DNA of 64,000 nucleotides from Ignatzschineria ureiclastica (GTDB taxonomy: Bacteria; Pseudomonadota; Gammaproteobacteria; Cardiobacteriales; Wohlfahrtiimonadaceae): assembly GCF_003121845.1 (NCBI RefSeq), contig NZ_QEWQ01000001.1, positions 558,001 through 622,000 on the forward strand, written 5' to 3'. The notes below the pieces were generated by a model that searched no databases, had not been told where the DNA came from, and saw nothing but the letters and a program-made list of their open reading frames with translations. Shown piece by piece: positions 53,947 to 64,000 of this stretch; within the stretch, counting starts at the first letter, position 1; each line of letters opens with the position of its first letter. Position numbers and translations under genes: made by a program.

Positions 53947-55980
53947 CTAGTTAAAAAATACGACCCAAGTCATAAGTGCCAATAAACCAACTACCATTAA
54001 GAAAGCCATATGGTAGATGAACCCTGTTTGAATGCGACGAATACCAGCACCTACAACAGAGGCAACACGAGCCGCACCAAAGACAATTCCTTGATCGATA
54101 ATCTTATCGTCAATTTTCGTCCAGAAGAAGCGACCTAATGCCACTGCCCCATTGGCAAATACTTTTTGGTTTACATCATCAAAGTAGTATTTATTTTCAA
54201 ATACTTTATAAAGACCGATTTTCTCAAGGAACTCACGACCTTTCACTGCAACTTTCGGATGAATTAAGAAGCTATACCATGCCGTAGCAATACCCGCTAA
54301 AGTGAGGTAGAACGCCGGTGCAGTTAAGGCCTCTTTTGTCATCTCCCATGAGCCATGGAAATTATTTTTCATAAACTCAGTGGCAGGATTCACAATATTG
54401 TCGATATAGACAGAGTGTTCAAGGAATGTATTCTCAAACATCATCGGTGCCATATACCAACCTAGAATGATCGATGGAATCGCAAGTAAAATAAGCGGTA
54501 ATGTTACAACCCAAGGTGACTCTTTCGGCATCTCTGGTAACACACTCTCATCATCGCCATGATGATCATGTCCTAAAGACTCATCAACGGTATAACGCGC
54601 TTTACCATGGAAGACTAAGAAATACATTCTAAAGGTATAGAGTGCGGTTAAGAAAACACCGATCTCAAGTGCTAAATGGGCAAAACCTGAACCAAACGCT
54701 GTGCTATGCTCAAGCGACCAGATAATCCCCTCTTTTGAATAGTAACCTGAGAAGAATGGCATCCCCACAAGCGCAAGTGAACCAATTAAAGTGGTAATCC
54801 AAGTAATCGGCATCTTCTTCCGAAGCCCACCCATATAACGCATATCTTGAACGTGACTCATACCAATAATGACAGAACCTGCACCTAAGAAGAGTAATGC
54901 TTTAAAGAATGCGTGCGTCGTTAAATGGAAAGCGGCTAATGAGTATGCTGATGCCCCTAATGCCACAGTCATATAACCAAGCTGTGAGATTGTCGAGTAA
55001 GCGATAACCCGTTTGATATCGGTTTGGAATAATCCTAAGATTCCCATAAAGAGCGCAGTAATTGCACCTAGAATCATCACCATTGACAGAGCCGTTGTTG
55101 ATAATTCATAGATCGGCGACATTCTCGCTACCATAAAGATCCCTGCTGTTACCATCGTTGCCGCATGGATTAACGCAGAAATTGGCGTTGGACCTTCCAT
55201 TGAATCTGGTAACCAAACATGTAAAGGAACCTGTGCCGATTTACCCATAGCGCCGATAAAGAGGAATACCGCCGCAAAGGTCATCATATTCCAATCAGTC
55301 CCTAAGAAATGGATACTCCAATTTGTACCAGCTACTTGATTCATAGTAGATATTTCATCAACTTTAGAAAATACATCTGTATAGGTTAATGAACTAGTTG
55401 CATACGCCACACAAGCGATACCGATAATAAAGCCAAAGTCTCCAACGCGGTTGACTAAGAAAGCTTTCATATTGGCATAAGTTGCGGTTGGCTTTTTAAA
55501 CCAGAAACCAATCAAGAGATAAGAGACTAAACCAACGGCTTCCCAACCAAAGAAGAGCTGCATGAAGTTATTAGACATCACAAGCATCAACATTGAGAAG
55601 GTAAAGAGTGAAATATAGCTGAAGAAACGGTTATAACCAGGATCCCCTTTCATATATCCCACCGAGTAGAGATGAACCATCGTTGATACCGAAGTAATCA
55701 CGACCATCATCATTGCCGTCAGGTTATCCACCATAAAGCCCACACCCACACTTAATGAACCTGTGTTCATCCAAGTATAGAGATTCTCATTGAAAATTGG
55801 TGCACGTCCTGTCATGTGTTCAATTAACACAAAGATCGAAAGTGCAGCTGCGATTGCAACAAAGAGAATCGTGACAGTATGGGCTACTTTTTGATTAATG
55901 ACCCTACAGAAGAGACCAGCAATCGCTGAACCCATCAGAGGCAATAAAACAATCAAAAGATAAATATATTTAAATTCCAT
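53947..55980 (-). CDS. nuoL: NADH-quinone oxidoreductase subunit L
   Basis: 677 residues. The antiporter-like core has FFGWEAVGLVSYLLIGFW (helix-5 Glu), QVPLHVWLPDSMEGPTPISA and DIKRVIAYSTISQLGYM. The C-terminal region is the long amphipathic helix HL that runs along the membrane arm. It is a distal proton pump of complex I. It starts 2 bp after the nuoK stop, so translation is coupled. Confidence 0.97.
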   Translation of the reverse strand: MEFKYIYLLIVLLPLMGSAIAGLFCRVINQKVAHTVTILFVAIAAALSIFVLIEHMTGRAPIFNENLYTWMNTGSLSVGVGFMVDNLTAMMMVVITSVSTMVHLYSVGYMKGDPGYNRFFSYISLFTFSMLMLVMSNNFMQLFFGWEAVGLVSYLLIGFWFKKPTATYANMKAFLVNRVGDFGFIIGIACVAYATSSLTYTDVFSKVDEISTMNQVAGTNWSIHFLGTDWNMMTFAAVFLFIGAMGKSAQVPLHVWLPDSMEGPTPISALIHAATMVTAGIFMVARMSPIYELSTTALSMVMILGAITALFMGILGLFQTDIKRVIAYSTISQLGYMTVALGASAYSLAAFHLTTHAFFKALLFLGAGSVIIGMSHVQDMRYMGGLRKKMPITWITTLIGSLALVGMPFFSGYYSKEGIIWSLEHSTAFGSGFAHLALEIGVFLTALYTFRMYFLVFHGKARYTVDESLGHDHHGDDESVLPEMPKESPWVVTLPLILLAIPSIILGWYMAPMMFENTFLEHSVYIDNIVNPATEFMKNNFHGSWEMTKEALTAPAFYLTLAGIATAWYSFLIHPKVAVKGREFLEKIGLYKVFENKYYFDDVNQKVFANGAVALGRFFWTKIDDKIIDQGIVFGAARVASVVGAGIRRIQTGFIYHMAFLMVVGLLALMTWVVFFN

Positions 55981-55982
55981 TG

Positions 55983-56291
55983 TTAGCCTCTTAACTCTGT
56001 AATTTCATCGACATTAATATTGCCACGATTTCTGAATATTAATACCAAGATCGCAAGACCAATCGCTGCTTCTGCCGCTGCAACTGCTAACGTAAAGAAG
56101 ACAAAAATTTGTCCATGTAAATCGCCAGAAAACTGTGAGAACGCCACAAAGAGAGTACTACTTGCTAAGAGCATTAACTCAATGCACATTAAGAGCACAA
56201 TCAAATTTCTACGATTAATAAAGATTCCCGCCGTACTAATTCCGAATAGAATTGTCGAGAGAATAATATAATCATCAATAACAAGATTCAT
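55983..56291 (-). CDS. nuoK: NADH-quinone oxidoreductase subunit K
   Basis: A protein of about 102 residues with three helices. The two membrane Glu residues of the E-channel are visible in [10 protein letters not shown] and [12 protein letters not shown]. It is a proton-translocating membrane subunit. ATG 56291, 1 bp after the nuoJ stop, is chosen; the upstream frame (to 56321) overlaps nuoJ and adds non-homologous residues. Confidence 0.96.
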   Translation of the reverse strand: MNLVIDDYIILSTILFGISTAGIFINRRNLIVLLMCIELMLLASSTLFVAFSQFSGDLHGQIFVFFTLAVAAAEAAIGLAILVLIFRNRGNINVDEITELRG

Positions 56292-56292
56292 A

Positions 56293-56970
56293 TTACTTTT
56301 CCTCCTCTTGTGTGACTGCATCAGCTTCCTCTTCCTTGACAGGCGCCGGTGCTAAAACTGCTGAATCCATTTTTACCATCCGTACACGTTTGGTAGGATC
56401 CGCTTTAATCTGCCAACCCACAGGTACATCTTTACGACGAAGTGGTCCAACGCGATGCGTTAAGGCAATCGCTGCAATCATTGCAACAAGAAGAATCAAG
56501 GCTGTTGCTTCAAAGGCATAGATATATTCCGTGTAGAGAATGACACCAAGCTCTTGAGCATTCGTTAATTCTGCCCCTTCACGAATAGATTCAACTCCAC
56601 CTGCAAGCGCAAAGTTCTGAGTAATAAAGCTATCGCCCCCTAAAGTCACCACTAAAATCTCAGCAATAAAAACGATTGCAACCAATACCGCAACCGGTAG
56701 ATATTTCACTAAGCCTTTTTTCATCATATCGTGAGGAATATCGAGCATCATCACCGCAAAGAGGAAGAAAACCATCACCGCTCCACAGTAGATAATAATC
56801 AAGGCTAAAGCCAAGAACTCTGCTTGTAATAATAACCAACAGCAACTCACCATGACGAAAATCAGAACCAGGTGAAGTACTGATGTCATCGTATTCTTAG
56901 CGCTTACCACCCGAATAGCTGAATAGACGGTAATAAGTGCGAAGATATAAAATAAAATCTTAAATAACAT
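56293..56970 (-). CDS. nuoJ: NADH-quinone oxidoreductase subunit J
   Basis: 225 residues. Five helices lie in the first about 170 residues, with [20 protein letters not shown] as the helix-3 pi-bulge region that helps drive the E-channel. A charged C-terminal tail of about 35 residues ([14 protein letters not shown] at the end) goes beyond the conserved core and is probably cytoplasmic. It is part of the membrane arm. The gene lies between nuoI and nuoK. Confidence 0.95.
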   Translation of the reverse strand: MLFKILFYIFALITVYSAIRVVSAKNTMTSVLHLVLIFVMVSCCWLLLQAEFLALALIIIYCGAVMVFFLFAVMMLDIPHDMMKKGLVKYLPVAVLVAIVFIAEILVVTLGGDSFITQNFALAGGVESIREGAELTNAQELGVILYTEYIYAFEATALILLVAMIAAIALTHRVGPLRRKDVPVGWQIKADPTKRVRMVKMDSAVLAPAPVKEEEADAVTQEEEK

Positions 56971-56979
56971 CTTCTCCCC

Positions 56980-57471
56980 CTAGTACAATTTAGAGTCAAG
57001 CGCGCGATCGGCTGCGATCTGTACTTCATACTTATCGCCGAGTGCTAGCAGAGTCTCTTTAGTGATGATATTTTCCCCTTTCTCTTCCATGTGATATTCA
57101 AATACGCGAGTTAACACGATTGAATCTACAGGACAGGCCTGTTCACATAAACCACAGAAGATACATTTAAAAAGGTCAATATCGTAACGCGTTGTTCGAC
57201 GAGTGCCATCGCCACGCTCTTCTGTATCAATAGTAATTGCTAATGCAGGACAAACTGCTTCACACAATTTACAACCAATACAGCGCTCTTCCCCATTAGG
57301 ATAACGGCGTAGTGCATGCAACCCACGAAAACGATTCGATTGTGGTGTTTTTTCAAACGGATACTCGATCGTAAATTTCGGTCTAAAGAAATAACGAAAG
57401 GTAATTCCTAAACCTTTACGCAATTCTCTTAACGTAAACGTTTCGTAAAATGATTTTAAATATTTAAACAT
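56980..57471 (-). CDS. nuoI: NADH-quinone oxidoreductase subunit I
   Basis: 163 residues. Two 4Fe-4S ferredoxin motifs are present: [12 protein letters not shown] at about 60-71 and [12 protein letters not shown] at about 103-114. They hold clusters N6a and N6b, which link the peripheral arm to N2. The [16 protein letters not shown] start is typical of the gamma- and betaproteobacterial subunit. Confidence 0.97.
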   Translation of the reverse strand: MFKYLKSFYETFTLRELRKGLGITFRYFFRPKFTIEYPFEKTPQSNRFRGLHALRRYPNGEERCIGCKLCEAVCPALAITIDTEERGDGTRRTTRYDIDLFKCIFCGLCEQACPVDSIVLTRVFEYHMEEKGENIITKETLLALGDKYEVQIAADRALDSKLY

Positions 57472-57492
57472 TGATTAGTCCTACCCTATTTC

Positions 57493-58545
57493 TTAAAACC
57501 ATGGTTTTAAACCGATGCCATACATCACGAGTACTACCGCAATCCATACAAGTGCAATCGGAATAAAGAATTTCCAACCTAACCGCATAATCTGGTCATA
57601 ACGATATCCCGGGAATGTTGCGCGAACCCAAACCATTGAGAAGAGGAAGAATGCCATCTTCAAAATCATCCAGAAAAGGCTATCTTGTGCCAAGAATGAG
57701 ATCACTGGAATATTCTCAATCGCTTCAACCCCTGAGAGCGGTGCAAGCCAGCCACCAAAGAAGAGCAAGCTCATCAATGCAGACATTAAGATCATATTTG
57801 TATATTCAGCAAGGTAGAAAGTCACGAAGCCTGTTCCTGAATACTCAGTGAAGTAACCTGCAACAATTTCTGATTCCCCTTCTGTCACTTCAAATGGAGC
57901 ACGGTTTAATTCCGCAAGACCGGCAATAAAGTAGATCACTGCCATTGGTAATAATGGAATAAAGTACCAATTAACTAACCCTAAGCTACCTGATTGCGAT
58001 TTCACAATTTCAGAGAGATTCAAACTTCCTGAAATCATGACAACGGTAATCAACGCAAAACCAATCGCAAGCTCATAAGAGATCACTTGTGAGGCACTTC
58101 GGATCGCCCCGAACATGGCAAATTTAGAGTTTGATCCCCAACCACCAATCAATGATGAATAGACCCCTAAAGAAGTCATTGCAAGAATAAAGAGAATCCC
58201 TGAATCCATTGATGAACTGATCCAATTATCTTGGAAAGGAATCACTGCCCATACTGCAAAAGCCGTTGTTACAGCCACAAATGGGGCGATTAAGAACATC
58301 GCCTTATTCGCAGCTGAAGGAATAATCCACTCTTTGAAGATCATCTTCATTAAGTCAGCAAAGGGTTGTAACAAACCTTTAGGACCCACACGATTTGGCC
58401 CTAAACGGATATGCATATATCCCAGAATTTTACGTTCTGCAAATGTTAAATACGCTACAGATAAAACGATCGGTAGAAAAATCGCCAACGTCTTAAGTAG
58501 AGCCCAAACAAGCGGATAATGAATAATCGCCATGATGATATCCAT
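57493..58545 (-). CDS. nuoH: NADH-quinone oxidoreductase subunit H
   Basis: 350 residues, eight or nine helices. AERKILGYMHIRLGPNRVGP at about 36-55 and LLQPFADLMKMIFKE line the quinone chamber. GLAELNRAPFEVTEGESEIV holds the acidic loop at the entry to the proton path. It joins the quinone site to the membrane arm. It starts directly after nuoG. Confidence 0.97.
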   Translation of the reverse strand: MDIIMAIIHYPLVWALLKTLAIFLPIVLSVAYLTFAERKILGYMHIRLGPNRVGPKGLLQPFADLMKMIFKEWIIPSAANKAMFLIAPFVAVTTAFAVWAVIPFQDNWISSSMDSGILFILAMTSLGVYSSLIGGWGSNSKFAMFGAIRSASQVISYELAIGFALITVVMISGSLNLSEIVKSQSGSLGLVNWYFIPLLPMAVIYFIAGLAELNRAPFEVTEGESEIVAGYFTEYSGTGFVTFYLAEYTNMILMSALMSLLFFGGWLAPLSGVEAIENIPVISFLAQDSLFWMILKMAFFLFSMVWVRATFPGYRYDQIMRLGWKFFIPIALVWIAVVLVMYGIGLKPWF

Positions 58546-60876
58546 CTAATTTGCCCCCTTGATAAATTGATAAAAAGGTGTCTGCCCCGCATATTCTGTC
58601 GGAATTCGAACACATCCAGGCGCTACTTTTGTTGACACTCTAGAAGTGAAACGGCTCTCTTGATTTAAAATCGCCATTACTTGCGCTTCATCACTGCTAT
58701 TGTTAAATGCAATTCGTGCACGACTTGCTAAAGGCGTTTTTTGTAACGCTTCACCACGACGAACATAAGCATCCACTGAGTAGATTGAAGTCGTTGGAAT
58801 CGCCATTAACCCTGCCTTTGGCACAGCTTGATAATTAAAGGCAATTGCCCCTTGAGTATTATCTGCTGCTGTTAATTGTGCTTCATGCGCCAAACGCCAT
58901 TTTGCCAATACATCTTCAGAACTGATATACCCAAAGCCTGGCAATTCAAATTGATTACCAAGAACACGAAGAATCTTCCAAAGTGGACGAGCTTCTCCTT
59001 GTGGCATACTCGCTGCCTGCAGTGACTGTAAACGTCCTTCTAAGTTCACAAAACTCCCTGAACTCTCGGCCCAAGCAGCCGCAGGTAGAATGATATTGGC
59101 CAACGACTGTAGTGTTTTACTCGCAAACGGTGTAATCGCAACAACGGCTTCAGCAGATTTAAGTGCAGTGAGTACTTGCTCTGTTTCTACGAAGTCATGT
59201 TCAGGATCAATTGCGCCTACTAAAATATAAGCCTTGAGTGGTTTTGCAAGCATCGATGCAGTATTAAAACCATCCGTTGTAATCTGCGTTAACGCTGCAC
59301 CAGAGCTATTTGCTCCCGCAGTAAAATAACCAAGACTTGCACCCGTTAAGCGTGCCAACTCAATACTTAATGCACGAATCGTTGCAAATTGTGGATGACT
59401 CATCGCCTCATCCCCAATCACAATCCACTCACGCTCGCCATTGAGTAACTGATCAGCAACGCGATCAACTAAGGCATTATCCACCGCTGTATCTGCATGA
59501 ATCTCCGCAAATTCTAGCGCTAATGGTTGCCCTTTAGCTGTAGCAACACGTTTTACGACAGCCATTAAAGTACCAACCCAATCAAATGGGTGAGCAATTA
59601 ATGAGGCATGCATTGAATGTAATTGATCCGCATCATAAGTCCCAAGACGAGAGACTTTCGCGCCATTTTTAACCGCATCTCTTAAACGAATGGCTAAAAC
59701 AGGCACCTCCATGCGAGGATCGGCCCCTACTAAAAAGACCGAATCAAGCTGATTGATCTCTGTTAATTTAAGCCCTAATGAACGGAAAGCTGGCTCACTC
59801 TTTTCACCGCTAAAATCCCGTTGTTTCAAACGGTAATCAACATTTTTAAGATTTAACCCTGCTTTTAATTCACTAATTAACTGAAGCTCTTCTACTGAAG
59901 CAAGCGGTGAAACAAAGACACCTACTTGATCAGAACCATATTTTTGAATCGCGCCTTCAATAACAAGCTTCGTTGCTTTAAGCGCATCAGCCCAATCTGC
60001 TTGTTCTAGCACACCTTGACCATTATCGATCAATGGGAAATGAGCTCGATCTGCACTAAATAGCGCTTCATAACTGAAACGATCGCGGTCAGCAATCCAA
60101 GGTTCATTAATCTCATCATTACGACGAGATACCACTCTTGCTATTTTGCCACGTAATGTATGAATTTCAGTATTCGTACCAACACCATCATGAATCGAAA
60201 TTGAATCATGATTCATATATTCCCAAGGACGCGCACCATATTTTGAAGGTTTAGCAGTTAATGCACCTACTGGGCAGATATCGATGATATTCGCCGAGAC
60301 TTCTGAAGCAAGTGCATGCTGAATATAAGTGGAGATTTCTAAACGATCTCCACGATCTAATCCACCTAGCTCACGCATTCCTGCAATCTCATCGCCATAA
60401 CGTACGCAACGAGTACATTGAATACAACGATTCATAAAAGTCTCAACGAGTGGACCAATATCGCTTTTCGGGAAATGACGTTTCTCTTCAGTATAGATTG
60501 AGTGATTTTGCCCATATTCAGCAGAAAAATCTTGTAACTCACATTCACCACCTTGGTCACAAATCGGACAATCAAGTGGGTGATTGATTAGCAAGAATTC
60601 CATAATGGCTTTTTGTGCTGCTCGTGCTTTTTCACTTCTTGTACGAACAATCATGCCATCCATAATCGGCGTTGCACAAGCAGGTGCCGGCTTTGGCATC
60701 CGCTCAACATCGACTAAACACATCCGGCAACTTGCGGCAATCGATAGCTTATCATGGTAGCAAAAACGAGGAATGGTAATCCCCTCCCGATCCGCAACCT
60801 CGATTAACATTGTGCCCGCAGGTGCTTGAAATTCCTTACCGTCAATATTTACGGTAAATATTTTTTCATTACTCAT
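58546..60876 (-). CDS. nuoG: NADH-quinone oxidoreductase subunit G
   Basis: 776 residues. The N-terminal 2Fe-2S domain has FCYHDKLSIAASCRMCLVDV (cluster N1b). The next motifs are HPLDCPICDQGGECELQD and CIQCTRCVRYGDEIAG (clusters N4 and N5), followed by an inactive molybdopterin-oxidoreductase-like domain. It carries electrons from NuoF toward NuoI. It overlaps the nuoF stop by 1 bp. The C-terminal half is of the shorter alpha/beta/gamma type without the E. coli N7 insertion, as far as I can see. Confidence 0.96.
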   Translation of the reverse strand: MSNEKIFTVNIDGKEFQAPAGTMLIEVADREGITIPRFCYHDKLSIAASCRMCLVDVERMPKPAPACATPIMDGMIVRTRSEKARAAQKAIMEFLLINHPLDCPICDQGGECELQDFSAEYGQNHSIYTEEKRHFPKSDIGPLVETFMNRCIQCTRCVRYGDEIAGMRELGGLDRGDRLEISTYIQHALASEVSANIIDICPVGALTAKPSKYGARPWEYMNHDSISIHDGVGTNTEIHTLRGKIARVVSRRNDEINEPWIADRDRFSYEALFSADRAHFPLIDNGQGVLEQADWADALKATKLVIEGAIQKYGSDQVGVFVSPLASVEELQLISELKAGLNLKNVDYRLKQRDFSGEKSEPAFRSLGLKLTEINQLDSVFLVGADPRMEVPVLAIRLRDAVKNGAKVSRLGTYDADQLHSMHASLIAHPFDWVGTLMAVVKRVATAKGQPLALEFAEIHADTAVDNALVDRVADQLLNGEREWIVIGDEAMSHPQFATIRALSIELARLTGASLGYFTAGANSSGAALTQITTDGFNTASMLAKPLKAYILVGAIDPEHDFVETEQVLTALKSAEAVVAITPFASKTLQSLANIILPAAAWAESSGSFVNLEGRLQSLQAASMPQGEARPLWKILRVLGNQFELPGFGYISSEDVLAKWRLAHEAQLTAADNTQGAIAFNYQAVPKAGLMAIPTTSIYSVDAYVRRGEALQKTPLASRARIAFNNSSDEAQVMAILNQESRFTSRVSTKVAPGCVRIPTEYAGQTPFYQFIKGAN

Positions 60877-62162
60877 TATTGGGCTCCCTCAATCATACTT
60901 CTCCCATGCTCAATATAGAATTTGAACTCTTCTGGGAAATGTTTAATAAAGCTTAAAATAGGCGTTGCAGCCGCATCACCTAAAGCGCAGATTGTACGAC
61001 CGCCGATATTATTAGCCACATGAAGCAGTTTATCGAGATCTTCAGGACGACCTTGCCCCTCTAAAATACGCTCAACCACACGATAGAGCCAACCTGTACC
61101 CTCGCGACATGGCGTACATTGACCACAAGATTCACTAAAATAGAAACTTGCAAGCGTCTTTAATACTTTAACCATGTCTGTTGTCTCATCCATCACGATC
61201 ACAGCACCGGACCCCATCATTGAACCCGCTTTTTTCGCAATAGAATCATAATCCATGTTGGTTTCCATCATGATATGACCCGGAACAACAGGAACGGATG
61301 ATCCTCCCGGGATAACGGCTTTAATCTTGCGACCTTTCCAGATACCACCGGCTAACTCTAATAGATCCTTGAAAGGTGTTCCCATTGGAATTTCATAATT
61401 TCCAGGTCTTTCAACATGACCTGAGATAGAGAAAATCTTCTGACCACCCGCACCAGGAATTCCATGATTCTTAAACCATTCTGGGCCATTTCTTAAAATA
61501 CGACCCACCGATGAGAGTGATTCACAGTTATTGATTGTTGTTGGCTTACCATATAAACCGACAGCTGCAGGGAATGGTGGTTTAAAACGAGGTTGACCTT
61601 TCTTACCCTCTAAAGACTCTAGTAATGCCGTCTCTTCCCCACAGATATAAGCCCCCGCACCGAGCGCACCGTATAACTCAACAGAAATACCAGTCCCTTG
61701 GATATTCTCCCCTAAAAGTCCTGCATCTCTAGCTTCTTGTACAGCGGCCTCAAAGCGTTTAAACGGCTCTTCACTAAACTCTCCACGCATGTAGTTGTAG
61801 CCTACTTTTGCGCCGATTGCATAAGCCGCAATCGCCATGCCTTCAACGAGGGCATGAGGATTATAGCGAAGAATATCTCTATCCTTACAGGTGCCTGGCT
61901 CAGATTCATCTGAGTTACAAACAAGGTAACTGCTACCATCCGTGTTCTTCGGCATAAAGCTCCACTTCACACCCGTTGGGAAACCTGCCCCCCCACGACC
62001 GCGAAGTTCTGAAGCCTTCACCATCTCGATCACTTCTTCTTTCGAGAGTTCGCCTCTTAATATCTTCTTCCACCCATCGTAGCCACCTAAGCTCATGTAG
62101 GTCTCAATCGACCAAGGCTTATCGTGCCCGAGAGTGAAGTAACAAACTTCATTTCTAACCAT
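60876..62162 (-). CDS. nuoF: NADH-quinone oxidoreductase subunit F
   Basis: 428 residues. The FMN and NADH site is [14 protein letters not shown] at about 53-66 plus [16 protein letters not shown]. The 4Fe-4S cluster N3 is bound by [11 protein letters not shown] at about 345-355 and a later Cys near [10 protein letters not shown]. It takes electrons from NADH. Its start overlaps the nuoE stop. Confidence 0.97.
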   Translation of the reverse strand: MVRNEVCYFTLGHDKPWSIETYMSLGGYDGWKKILRGELSKEEVIEMVKASELRGRGGAGFPTGVKWSFMPKNTDGSSYLVCNSDESEPGTCKDRDILRYNPHALVEGMAIAAYAIGAKVGYNYMRGEFSEEPFKRFEAAVQEARDAGLLGENIQGTGISVELYGALGAGAYICGEETALLESLEGKKGQPRFKPPFPAAVGLYGKPTTINNCESLSSVGRILRNGPEWFKNHGIPGAGGQKIFSISGHVERPGNYEIPMGTPFKDLLELAGGIWKGRKIKAVIPGGSSVPVVPGHIMMETNMDYDSIAKKAGSMMGSGAVIVMDETTDMVKVLKTLASFYFSESCGQCTPCREGTGWLYRVVERILEGQGRPEDLDKLLHVANNIGGRTICALGDAAATPILSFIKHFPEEFKFYIEHGRSMIEGAQ

Positions 62163-62683
62163 TAGTTTGCCTCTTTCTTATCTGCTCTTGATTCGATACG
62201 ATCGAGAATTTCATCAATTTTCTCAATCGTTAAATTCTCATGGTACACATGATTAATTAAAGCTGCGGGTGCTGCCGTACATGCGGCAAGGCATTCATCC
62301 TCTTTCTTCAACGAAAAAAGACCGTCAGGTGTTGATTCCCCGGCCTTAATACCTAAACGGTTTTCCACGTGTGCTAGGATCTCTTCGGCGCCACGAAGCA
62401 TACAAGAGATATTAGTACAGATAAGAAGGGCATTCTTACCACATGGTTTCAATTCAAAGTTGGAATAAAACGAGGCTACCTCATATACCGCAATCGGCGG
62501 CAACTCAAGATAATCAGCAATGGCATCCATCAATTCTGTTGTTAAATAACCGCCATTTTCATGCTGAACTTCACGCAGTGCAGCAAGCAGTGCAGATTGC
62601 TTCCGGTCTTCCGGGAAGCGCGCTAGCCAGCGATCAATCTCTGCTCTCGCATGGCTACTTAAAATGCTTTCTCTATTTTTCAT
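62162..62683 (-). CDS. nuoE: NADH-quinone oxidoreductase subunit E
   Basis: A protein of about 173 residues with a thioredoxin-like fold. The four ligands of 2Fe-2S cluster N1a are in [12 protein letters not shown] and [11 protein letters not shown]. It sits beside NuoF in the NADH-oxidising module. ATG 62683 is chosen; a GTG further upstream would overlap nuoD by 20 bp and adds residues not found in the family. nuoD ends 31 bp upstream. Confidence 0.94.
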   Translation of the reverse strand: MKNRESILSSHARAEIDRWLARFPEDRKQSALLAALREVQHENGGYLTTELMDAIADYLELPPIAVYEVASFYSNFELKPCGKNALLICTNISCMLRGAEEILAHVENRLGIKAGESTPDGLFSLKKEDECLAACTAAPAALINHVYHENLTIEKIDEILDRIESRADKKEAN

Positions 62684-62714
62684 TTTCGCTACTCTATTTC
62701 TGTCGTTCGTAAAA

Positions 62715-63974
62715 TTAGCGGTCGATGTCCCCAAACACTAAGTCTTGTGTTCCGATAATCGCAACTAAGTCAGATAACATGTGACGGTGCACCATCTCTT
62801 CGGTGGCCGAAATATGGGAGAATCCAGGCGCTCTCAACTTAACACGATAAGGTTTATTCGCCCCATCTGATACTAAATAAACACCAAACTCACCCTTAGG
62901 ATGCTCAATCGCAGCATAGGCTTCACCCTCAGGCACACAAAAACCTTCTGTAAAGACTTTAAATTGCTGAATCAGAGATTCCATTCCCTCTTTAACATCG
63001 CGTCTTTGTGGAATTGTTACACGACTATCTTCCGCCATTACTGGCCCTTTGTTCTCACGAAGCCAAGCAATACATTGCTTCATAATATGTGCTGATTGCA
63101 CCATCTCTTCTAAACGAACTAAGAAACGATCATAACAATCACCATTTACGCCAACAGGCACTTCAAAATCAAGCTGATCGTAAACTGAATAGGGTTGTGT
63201 TTTACGTAGATCCCAAGCAACACCTGAACCACGAAGCATAGGCCCTGTAAAGCCTAGTTCGATCGCGCGCTCTGCAGAGACAACACCAATACCGACAACA
63301 CGACCTTTCCAAATACGGTTTCCTACAAGAAGGTCCCGATACTCTTTCATGTTTTGATTGACAAAACGGTCACAGAAATCTTCTAAGAAGTCTAATACAT
63401 CTCCTTGACGTGCCGCATTGATCCGTTCAAGTTTCTTTTTCGATCTGAACTTACTCGGCTCATATTTAGGCATCTGGTTTGGTAGATCTTTCGCAACGCC
63501 GCCCACACGATAGTAGAATGGGTGAATACGTGCGCCGGTAATTGCCTCTTGCGCATCGTAAAGTTCTTCACGATCACGGAAACAGTAGAGGAGCATCGCC
63601 ATCGCACCTAAGTCATGACCATGTGAACCGAGCCACATTAAATGGTTCATGATACGTGTTGCTTCATCCATTAACACCCGGATATATTGTGCTCGAATAG
63701 GTACTTCGATACCGAGTAACTTCTCAACCGCTAATACAAAAGCATGCTCATTATTAAGACATGAACAGTAGTCTAAGCGATCTAAGTAACCAATGGATTG
63801 CGTATAAGGTTTCGCTTCCATTAATTTCTCAGTACCACGATGAAGCAAACCTACATGCACATCGGCACGCTCAACAGTTTCCCCACGTAGCTCAAGAATC
63901 AAACGCATTACACCATGCGCTGCTGGATGCTGTGGTCCAAAGTTAATCGTATAATTTTCAATATTAGTTGTCAT
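62715..63974 (-). CDS. nuoD: NADH-quinone oxidoreductase subunit D
   Basis: 419 residues. [19 protein letters not shown] at about 11-29 and [20 protein letters not shown] at 46-65 are the 49-kDa subunit signatures. It forms the quinone-binding cavity with NuoB and NuoH. It is not fused to nuoC, unlike in E. coli. GTAGGAGAG just upstream is its ribosome site. It is the first complete gene of the operon in the window. Confidence 0.97.
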   Translation of the reverse strand: MTTNIENYTINFGPQHPAAHGVMRLILELRGETVERADVHVGLLHRGTEKLMEAKPYTQSIGYLDRLDYCSCLNNEHAFVLAVEKLLGIEVPIRAQYIRVLMDEATRIMNHLMWLGSHGHDLGAMAMLLYCFRDREELYDAQEAITGARIHPFYYRVGGVAKDLPNQMPKYEPSKFRSKKKLERINAARQGDVLDFLEDFCDRFVNQNMKEYRDLLVGNRIWKGRVVGIGVVSAERAIELGFTGPMLRGSGVAWDLRKTQPYSVYDQLDFEVPVGVNGDCYDRFLVRLEEMVQSAHIMKQCIAWLRENKGPVMAEDSRVTIPQRRDVKEGMESLIQQFKVFTEGFCVPEGEAYAAIEHPKGEFGVYLVSDGANKPYRVKLRAPGFSHISATEEMVHRHMLSDLVAIIGTQDLVFGDIDR

Positions 63975-63981
63975 AACTCTC

Positions 63982-64000
63982 CTACCCCTTACGAATCATT
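63982..64000 (-). CDS. nuoC: Possible 3' end of nuoC
   Basis: The last bases before nuoD allow a frame ending in IRKG and stop TAG, the expected place for nuoC. Too little is present to prove it, and the two other frames also stop within these bases. Confidence 0.3.

Overview
The window is one contiguous piece of an AT-rich gammaproteobacterial chromosome. Gene content fits a small-genome, LPS-bearing, respiring species: split nuoC and nuoD, glyS-gmhB-plsC-rsmD, hemE, rpsB-tsf, a TonB-dependent receptor and pxpABC. My best guess is a relative of Ignatzschineria/Wohlfahrtiimonas (Cardiobacteriales). That is a guess from gene order and base composition, not a demonstrated assignment.

Layout. 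1-15011 is a surface-polysaccharide (O-antigen/LPS outer core) locus, clearly more AT-rich than the rest. It holds the 3' end of a priming sugar-phosphate transferase, a Wzx flippase, two Wzy/WaaL-type membrane proteins, GT25, GT2 (three), GT4, GT32 and GT9 glycosyltransferases, a Wzz chain-length regulator and a sulfatase-fold membrane transferase. A decayed IS5-type insertion and inverted repeats lie in its middle. 15258-20144 carries glyS-gmhB-plsC-rsmD without glyQ. 19972-26475 is a repeat-rich zone: seven copies of a multi-hairpin repeat of about 172 bp bracket an AbiEii-like nucleotidyltransferase with a 69-residue partner, an orphan XRE regulator, and a TPP-riboswitch-controlled thiBPQ thiamine importer. 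Then come cpdB, a stand-alone receiver, a NUDIX hydrolase, hemE, rpsB-tsf and clcA. A 176-bp tandem array of a second subfamily of the same repeat lies at 34995-35640, beside tRNA-Val(TAC).

36232-40233 is a 5-oxoproline (pyroglutamate) utilisation cluster: pxpB-pxpC-pxpA plus a NRAMP-like transporter that lacks the metal-site motifs. 40977-44565 has a TonB-dependent receptor with a palindromic operator, then gltS. 44942-48748 is carAB with an unusually short CarA that has no glutaminase domain, preceded by an attenuator-like leader. An L,D-transpeptidase-like protein and mogA follow. 50947-64000 is the respiratory complex I operon nuoD to nuoN on the minus strand, with nuoC cut by the window edge.

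The strongest points for a second look are the CarA without an amidotransferase domain, the modular hairpin repeat family in two subfamilies, a 164-174 bp MITE with TTATAGTAA-type ends in four near-complete copies plus one fragment, the candidate AbiEii-like toxin with an unfamiliar small partner, and the transporter in the pxp cluster.
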